Origin: Streptomyces sp. CHD11
Lineage (GTDB): Bacteria > Actinomycetota > Actinomycetes > Streptomycetales > Streptomycetaceae
NCBI RefSeq assembly: GCF_018638295.1
Contig: NZ_JABTTS010000034.1
Span: 1 to 58,113 of the forward strand
Direction of reading: 5' to 3'
DNA length: 58,113 nt
This document shows, in pieces, positions 53,409 to 58,113 of the stretch. The position numbers were made by a program, and so were the translations under genes. Every line of letters begins with the position of its first letter. The stretch's first letter is position 1. Under the pieces are notes generated by a model. It searched no databases. It was not told where the DNA came from and was given only the letters and a program-made list of their open reading frames with translations.

Positions 53409-55541
53409 TCAGCCGATCTGCGCGTTCTTCGAAACGGTCGCCTGGTCGACGTCGGAGGTGCGCACGGTCACCTCGACCTGCCAGTCGCCCGCGAGGGGAA
53501 GCTGTACCCCGCTTGCGGACCAGTGACCGGTGGTGATGCGGTCGGGGGTGACGGGGAGCGGCCCGATGTCCTGGGCGGAGAGAGTGAAGGCGACCTTCAC
53601 CTCGGGGATGTCGACGGGCCGTCCGTCCGTCCCCTCCACATAGACGTGCATGACGTTGTCGCCGACCCGCGCGGGTTCGAGGTCGATCGTGACGACGCCC
53701 TTGCCGCTCTCGCCGCCACCGGTGTCGAAGGGCATGTTCAGCGTCACCGCGCCGGTGCCCTGACCGGTCTCCGCGGCTGCCGAGGACGAGGAGGCACCGG
53801 CCGCCCTGGCCTCCTGCTCCGTGCGTCCCGGTTCGGTCTGGGTCAGCACCGTGGTGACGGCGAGCAGTACGACGGCGATGCCGGCCTCGGCCATGACGGA
53901 GCGGCGCAGGCCCGAGCGGTGGGGGTCGGCATCGCGCAGGCGCTTCTTCCGGGCGGTCTCCACAGCGGTCCGCTGACGGGCGAGCTGGGCGGCCCGGGCG
54001 GCCCCCGCACCGGCTGCCCCTCCGGCCCCGGATCCTGCTGCCTCCGTCTCCTGCGCGTCGTCCTGCGCGCCGTCCGTGTCGCCTGTGCCGTCTGTGTCGT
54101 CTGTGCCGTCTGTGTCGCGGGTGTCCTGAGTGCCCGCGGCCTTCGCGGTCCGTCCGGCAGAGGCCGTGTCCTTCCGGACACCGGATTCCCCGGTGTCGGA
54201 CGTCCGGGCCCCGGACATGCCCGCTTCGGCCACCTGCGCGGGCACCTCCGCCAGCCGTGCCGTCCACCGCCGTGAGACCGAGGCCACCCCGACCAGCACC
54301 GCCACGAGCCCGATCTTGAGGAGCAGCAACTGCCCGTACCGGGTGTCGGTGAAGGCCGACCAGGAGCCGAGCTGCCGCCAGCTCTGGTAGATCCCCGTGA
54401 CGACCAGCGCGATCACGCTGCCGAAGGCGAGCCGCGAGAAGCGCTGGACGGCGTCCCGGTCGACCGGCGTCTCGGCGGGCGCCCGGAAGAGCGCCACGAG
54501 CAGCGTGGTGAGCCCGCCGAGCCAGGCGGCGACGGCCAGCAGATGCACCACGTCCACCGGCATGGCGATACCCGGCTGGAGCCCTTGGGAGGCGTGCTCG
54601 GACATCGCCCAGCTCGCCGCGAGGCCGGCTGCCACGACCGTCCCCCCGATCGCGAGCCCGAAGGTCAGATCCCGCTTCTCCTCCGCCTCCCGCTTCTCCT
54701 CCGCCTCCCGCGCATCGTTCTGCCGACGTGCGCCGTCGTCGTCCAGGGTGGTGGACGACGGGCGGGCGTAGGCACCGAACAGCACGGCTATGAACAGCGC
54801 CGCCGCGGCGAGCAGCAGCAGCCGGGACACCAGCGCCGCGCCCGTCTTGGTCTGGAGCACGTCTCCGAGCAGGGAGAGGTCGAAGACGTCGCCGACCTTG
54901 CCGGAGGTGGTGTAGGAGCCGCGCAGGAGCAGCAGCCCGAGCGTCGACGCGGTGAGCGCCAGCCAGCCGGACACGACCAGCCGCTGTACGGCCCGCACCC
55001 CGGAACCGCGCCTCCAGCAGGCGAGTACGAAGGCGGCACCGCCGGCCAGGACCACGAACCCGGTGTACGACACGTACCGGCCGATGCCGTACAGCACGCC
55101 CACCAGCCCGCCGTCGGGCCCCTGCGCGGAGACCGAGACGGAGGTCTCTGAGGGTGCGCCGACGGAGAAGGTGAAGGCGCCGGCGACGGGATGACTGTCC
55201 GCCGAGACCACTTGGTAGGCCACGGTGTACGTGCCGTCGGGCAGCCCGCCGAGCAGCCGCACGGTGTAGGTCGTGCCGCTCGGGTTAACCGGGTCGCCCT
55301 TGTCCACCCGCTTGCCCCGGGGGTCGAGCACCCGCACGGCGTCGTCGCTCACCGCGACCTGTTCGGAGAAGGTGAGCGAGATCTGGGCGGGGGCCGTCTC
55401 GACCACCGTCCCCCGCTCGGGGTCGCTGCCGGTCAGCGCGGCATGCGCGGATGCGGGAGCGGCCCCGGCGAGGAGTGCGCCGGTGACGGCCAGGAACAGC
55501 AGCACCAGGGTTCGCACGCGGGGGGCGATGGTCTGGGTCAC
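53409..55541 (-). CDS. CopC-CopD fusion copper protein (YcnJ type)
   Basis: A 710-residue protein: signal peptide at 1-32, CopC domain from His33 (AHAALTGSDPERG; mature N-terminal His is a Cu(II) ligand; DSHPVAGAFTFSVG), about eight transmembrane helices of CopD (about 145-430 plus one near 550), a Thr/Asp-rich low-complexity cytoplasmic insert (DTRDTDGTDDTDGTGDTDG) and a C-terminal extracytoplasmic domain. CopC/D import or handle copper. Middle gene of the copper operon; 13 bp after ecuC. Confidence 0.9.
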   Translation of the reverse strand: MTQTIAPRVRTLVLLFLAVTGALLAGAAPASAHAALTGSDPERGTVVETAPAQISLTFSEQVAVSDDAVRVLDPRGKRVDKGDPVNPSGTTYTVRLLGGLPDGTYTVAYQVVSADSHPVAGAFTFSVGAPSETSVSVSAQGPDGGLVGVLYGIGRYVSYTGFVVLAGGAAFVLACWRRGSGVRAVQRLVVSGWLALTASTLGLLLLRGSYTTSGKVGDVFDLSLLGDVLQTKTGAALVSRLLLLAAAALFIAVLFGAYARPSSTTLDDDGARRQNDAREAEEKREAEEKRDLTFGLAIGGTVVAAGLAASWAMSEHASQGLQPGIAMPVDVVHLLAVAAWLGGLTTLLVALFRAPAETPVDRDAVQRFSRLAFGSVIALVVTGIYQSWRQLGSWSAFTDTRYGQLLLLKIGLVAVLVGVASVSRRWTARLAEVPAQVAEAGMSGARTSDTGESGVRKDTASAGRTAKAAGTQDTRDTDGTDDTDGTGDTDGAQDDAQETEAAGSGAGGAAGAGAARAAQLARQRTAVETARKKRLRDADPHRSGLRRSVMAEAGIAVVLLAVTTVLTQTEPGRTEQEARAAGASSSSAAAETGQGTGAVTLNMPFDTGGGESGKGVVTIDLEPARVGDNVMHVYVEGTDGRPVDIPEVKVAFTLSAQDIGPLPVTPDRITTGHWSASGVQLPLAGDWQVEVTVRTSDVDQATVSKNAQIG

Positions 55542-55554
55542 GGGGGTGTCTCCC

Positions 55555-56019
55555 TCAGTGTCCGGTCTTCGGGGTGAACGTGGCCGGCTTGACCGGAATC
55601 TCGACCGTGACGGGGTCGGACCGGTCGAAGTGCAGCTCGACGGAGACGTTCTCGCCCTGCTTCGGCTGCCGCTTCAGTTGCTCGAACATCAGATGGTTGC
55701 CGCCGCTCTCCAGCACCAGAGCGCCGTGTGCCGGGATCTCGAGGGCCTCGACCTCCTGCATGGCGCCGTCGACGGTCTCGTGGACGGTCACCTGGCCGGC
55801 GGCCTTGCTGCTGACCGAGGTCAGGCGGTCCGCGGCGCCACCGTCGTTGGTGATGGTGAGGAAGCCGGCCGCCATGTCCGACACCGGCTGCGGCATGTAG
55901 GCGGAGTCCACGGACAGGTGTGCCTTGCCGTCGCCGGACCCCGAGCCGTCCGAGCCGCCGCATCCGGTGAGGGCCAGCGCCCCCGCGACGACCACGGCCG
56001 CGACCGCCGGGCACCTCAC
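55555..56019 (-). CDS. PCuAC-type copper chaperone lipoprotein (ECuC)
   Basis: A 154-residue lipoprotein: lipobox LTGC (Cys20), then a PCu(A)C domain with VHETVDGAMQEV and NHLMF, the His/Met ligand set for Cu(I). It extracts or passes extracellular copper to Sco. GTG 56019 overlaps the sco stop (GTGA), giving translational coupling. Corresponds in position to S. lividans ECuC. Confidence 0.92.
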   Translation of the reverse strand: MRCPAVAAVVVAGALALTGCGGSDGSGSGDGKAHLSVDSAYMPQPVSDMAAGFLTITNDGGAADRLTSVSSKAAGQVTVHETVDGAMQEVEALEIPAHGALVLESGGNHLMFEQLKRQPKQGENVSVELHFDRSDPVTVEIPVKPATFTPKTGH

Positions 56020-56675
56020 GGCTTCTCGCCCTTGATGAGCTTCGGGAGGTCCTTGGTGTAGTCCTCGACGGTGGCGTCCTCGCCGTAGAGGACGTAACCG
56101 CCGTCGGTCTTCGGGGAGAAGGCGATGACCTGGGTGCCGTGGTCGGAGACGGTCTTGCCGTTGTCGTCCTTGCGCGGCGGGTCGATGGAGATGCCGAGGG
56201 TACGGGCCCCGGCCTGGATGGTGTCGAAGTCGCCGGTCAGACCGACGACCTGGGGATCGATGCCCTTGAGCCACGAGCCGAGCGCGGCGGAGGTGTCCCG
56301 CTGCGGGTCGGTGGTGACGAACACGATCCGCAGCTCGTCCTGCTGGTCCTGCGGCAGTTGCTTCTTCGCCACGGCGAGGTTGTTCATCGTCAGCGGGCAG
56401 ACGTCGGGGCAGTGCGTGTAGCCGAAGTAGATGAGGGTGGGGCGGCCGGCGGTCGCCTCACGGAAGTCGTAGCTCTTGCCCCGGGTATCGGTCAGGACGA
56501 GATCCGGCTTCTCGAAGGGCCTGTCCAGGACGGTGGCGGCCTTCTGCGAGCCGGCCTCCTCGGACACCAGGGCGACGGGGTTGCCGCCGTCGGCGCCGTC
56601 GTCGCTGCCGCAGGCAGAAAGGGTGAGGGAGGCGGCGGCGAGCAGGGCCGCCGCTGCGAAGGTCTTCTTACGCAT
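56016..56675 (-). CDS. sco: Sco1/SenC copper chaperone lipoprotein
   Basis: A 219-residue thioredoxin-fold lipoprotein: lipobox LSAC (Cys22), copper-binding CPDVC in YFGYTHCPDVCPLT, and the third ligand His in SDHGTQVIAFS. It delivers copper for CuA assembly in cytochrome c oxidase, and in Streptomyces also supports development. ATG 56675. Overlaps ecuC. Confidence 0.95.
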   Translation of the reverse strand: MRKKTFAAAALLAAASLTLSACGSDDGADGGNPVALVSEEAGSQKAATVLDRPFEKPDLVLTDTRGKSYDFREATAGRPTLIYFGYTHCPDVCPLTMNNLAVAKKQLPQDQQDELRIVFVTTDPQRDTSAALGSWLKGIDPQVVGLTGDFDTIQAGARTLGISIDPPRKDDNGKTVSDHGTQVIAFSPKTDGGYVLYGEDATVEDYTKDLPKLIKGEKP

Positions 56676-56704
56676 GATGGATGGTTCCTGAGAGTGAGTG
56701 CTCC

Positions 56705-56753
56705 GGCGCGCACCGGGACGCCGCGGGAACCGCGGACGGTCCCGGTGCGCGCC
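56705..56753. terminator. Nested hairpin between ycnI and sco
   Basis: Outer arms GGCGCGCACCGGGAC (56705-56719) and its perfect complement (56739-56753); inner CCGCGG-GAA-CCGCGG (56721-56735). Sits in the 95-bp gap inside the copper operon, so it probably acts as an attenuator or processing/stability element. Confidence 0.75.
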
Positions 56754-56770
56754 GCGAAGGGGTGGAGGGC

Positions 56771-57523
56771 TCAGGCGGTGGTGCGCCGGCGCCCGGCGAG
56801 CACGCCGTAGGCGACGCCCGCCGCGCCGACCACGATGCCGACGACGCCCAGGACACGGGCGGTGGTGTCGGTACCGCCGGAGTCGCCCGCGTCGGACGCC
56901 GCGGAGGTCTCGGCTGAGGCGTTCTCGGCCGACCCGGCGGTGTCGTCGGACTTCTTGTCGTCGGCCGCGGCGCCGTGGTGGTCCCCGGTGGCCTCGGAAA
57001 GGGCGAGCACGGGAGCCGGGCTGTCGGGCTCGTCCTGGCCCTCCTGCGGCACCTCGATCCAGCGGACGACCTCCTTGTTGGAGTACGTCTGCAGGGCCTT
57101 GAACACGAGCTCGTCGGCGTCCTCGGGCAGCGTGCCTACGGACACCGGGAACTTCTGGAAGAAGCCGGGCGCGATGCCGTCGCCCTTGGCGGTCCAGGTG
57201 ACCTTGGACACCGCCTCGTTGATCTTCTTGCCGTGCATCTCGAGCGGCTTGTCCAGCTTGGACGTGGTGACCTTGATGTCCCAGCCCTCGACCGGCTGCG
57301 GCATCACGGACGCCAGCGGGTGGTCCGAGGGGAACGTGACCTCGACCTTGGTGGTCGAGGCGTTGTCCCGCTCGTTGGGGACCTTGAAGCCGACGACCGC
57401 GTAGCCGCCCTTCGCGGCCTCGCCCTCGGGCTGGACGGTGACGTGTGCGAGGGCGGGGGAGGACAGGGCGAGGACGGTGACACCGGCGACGGCGCCGACG
57501 GCGGCGATACGGGAAGCCTTCAT
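56771..57523 (-). CDS. YcnI-like copper-binding protein
   Basis: A 250-residue exported protein of the YcnI/DUF1775 family: signal peptide 1-26, mature start HVTVQPEG with His27 as probable N-terminal copper ligand, domain to about residue 170 (VTFPSDHPLASVMPQPVEGWDIKVTTSKL), Ser/Ala/Asp linker, C-terminal transmembrane anchor and Arg tail (GRRRTTA). First gene of the copper operon. ATG 57523. The family binds Cu(II) at the cell surface. Confidence 0.92.
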   Translation of the reverse strand: MKASRIAAVGAVAGVTVLALSSPALAHVTVQPEGEAAKGGYAVVGFKVPNERDNASTTKVEVTFPSDHPLASVMPQPVEGWDIKVTTSKLDKPLEMHGKKINEAVSKVTWTAKGDGIAPGFFQKFPVSVGTLPEDADELVFKALQTYSNKEVVRWIEVPQEGQDEPDSPAPVLALSEATGDHHGAAADDKKSDDTAGSAENASAETSAASDAGDSGGTDTTARVLGVVGIVVGAAGVAYGVLAGRRRTTA

Positions 57524-57673
57524 GGCAGAAGCACTCCGCTTCGATTGAGGTTTCACTGACGGTGAGGGATACGCCGCGCGTGTGGCCGGACGGGTTCTCG
57601 TGGCGAGAACCCCTGACACACACGCACAGGGGGACACACACGCGCTTGCCGCACGCGGACGACCCTCTCCTCA

Positions 57674-57705
57674 CCCGTGAACCCGGAAACCCGTGAACCC
57701 GGAAA
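57674..57705. repeat. 16-bp tandem repeat, two copies
   Basis: CCCGTGAACCCGGAAA twice in tandem, with a partial third unit, in the 229-bp region upstream of ycnI. I see no clear CsoR operator there. Confidence 0.9.
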
Positions 57706-57752
57706 CCCGGAACCTGCGGATCCGGCAGCGGCGGAGTGGTGGTCGCCTCGCG

Positions 57753-58113
57753 TCAGGCGGCGAGAACGAGCGCGGTGGGGGCCGTGTCCGGCGGGCCCCG
57801 GCGGATCACCGTGTGCTGGAGCACGGGGGTGCGGGGCAGTGGGGGCGCGAGCCGCGCGGCGCACGCCGTGCGCGGGGCCTTTTCCGGTGCTCCCGGGAGT
57901 CCGGCGCGCAGGGCACGTACCAGGGTGAACGCCGCGCGGAGGGACCGCACCAGGGTGCCCTCGGCGACGCCGTGCGCCGACAGTCCCGCCAGCCGCAGCA
58001 GTGCCAGGTCTCCGTGGCGCAGCAGCCACCCCGCGGCCGTCGCCGCGAGGACGTGGCCGAGCAGCATCGGCAGCGACGGCAGCAGGACCGCCGGGGAGTC
58101 CCGGGGGGGCGCC
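57753..58113 (-). CDS. Membrane protein C-terminal part (partial)
   Basis: A minus-strand frame open from the right edge to TGA at 57753. The visible residues include a hydrophobic LPSLPMLLGHVLAATAAGWLL segment followed by LLRLAGLSAHGVAEGTLVRSLRAAFTLVRALRAG and a Pro/Arg-rich tail. It resembles the end of a small actinobacterial multi-pass membrane protein found beside the copper operon; the family cannot be named from this piece. An internal ATG at 58067 is unlikely to be the start because the coding frame continues beyond it. Confidence 0.55.
   Translation of the reverse strand, partial: APPRDSPAVLLPSLPMLLGHVLAATAAGWLLRHGDLALLRLAGLSAHGVAEGTLVRSLRAAFTLVRALRAGLPGAPEKAPRTACAARLAPPLPRTPVLQHTVIRRGPPDTAPTALVLAA

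Overview
This is a high-GC actinobacterial chromosome segment, almost certainly Streptomyces. The evidence is pervasive G/C third codon positions, the ssgR-ssgA sporulation pair, a fused cydCD, a DtpA/ECuC/Sco copper cassette, and nine ParB (parS-type) sites GTTTCACGTGAAAC or near matches. From memory, gene order follows the S. coelicolor core around SCO3901-SCO3968, to the dnaB side of oriC. Gene order, the parS sites and three clusters of DnaA-box-like 9-mers all indicate an origin-proximal core region. I see no prophage, CRISPR array or insertion sequence.

Layout. 1-4.8 kb: the C-terminal tail of a penicillin-binding protein, a GT87-type membrane glycosyltransferase, an alanine-racemase-fold protein, a FemX-type peptidoglycan branching enzyme and a small membrane protein. 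5.0-10.2 kb: rpsF-ssb-rpsR-rplI, a convergent MATE exporter and dnaB. 10.4-19.7 kb: mostly accessory genes: oxidoreductase/TetR pair, serine hydrolase, acetyltransferases, a frameshifted GlcG relic, Nudix, LysR, then a holin-like/ptpA/gamma-lyase operon whose ptpA appears to start at ATT, and a cupin. 19.8-23.1 kb: ssgR-ssgA and a YibE/F membrane protein. 23.2-25.2 kb: thiC behind a TPP riboswitch whose P3 arm carries parS-like sequences. 25.3-31 kb: TerD-vWA protein, unknown membrane protein, metallophosphatase, LacI regulator. 31-38.5 kb: a HisC-type aminotransferase and cydA-cydB-cydCD behind a near-perfect Rex operator. 38.6-44.3 kb: M23 peptidase, HAD phosphatase, luciferase-like oxidoreductase, KptA, EphD-like hydrolase/SDR fusion. 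44.4-48.1 kb: two ABC ATPase/permease pairs closed by a strong terminator. 48.3-52 kb: an odd type II serine-like tRNA abutting a heptamer repeat, a HAD phosphatase, serS, a DnaA-box cluster, pheA. 52.1-57.5 kb: a ycnI-sco-ecuC-copCD-dtpA copper operon. The right edge cuts a membrane protein gene.

How it fits together. Housekeeping replication and translation genes are interleaved with chromosome-organisation signals (parS, DnaA boxes). Several parS sites lie in or beside genes, including the cydCD start and the dtpA coding region. Redox control (Rex/cyd) and extracellular copper trafficking both serve terminal oxidases; ssgR/ssgA and the copper/DtpA pathway serve Streptomyces development. 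The observations most worth checking are the tRNA-like gene beside serS, the parS-like hairpin inside the thiC riboswitch, the DnaA-box clusters, the ATT start of ptpA and the GlcG relic.
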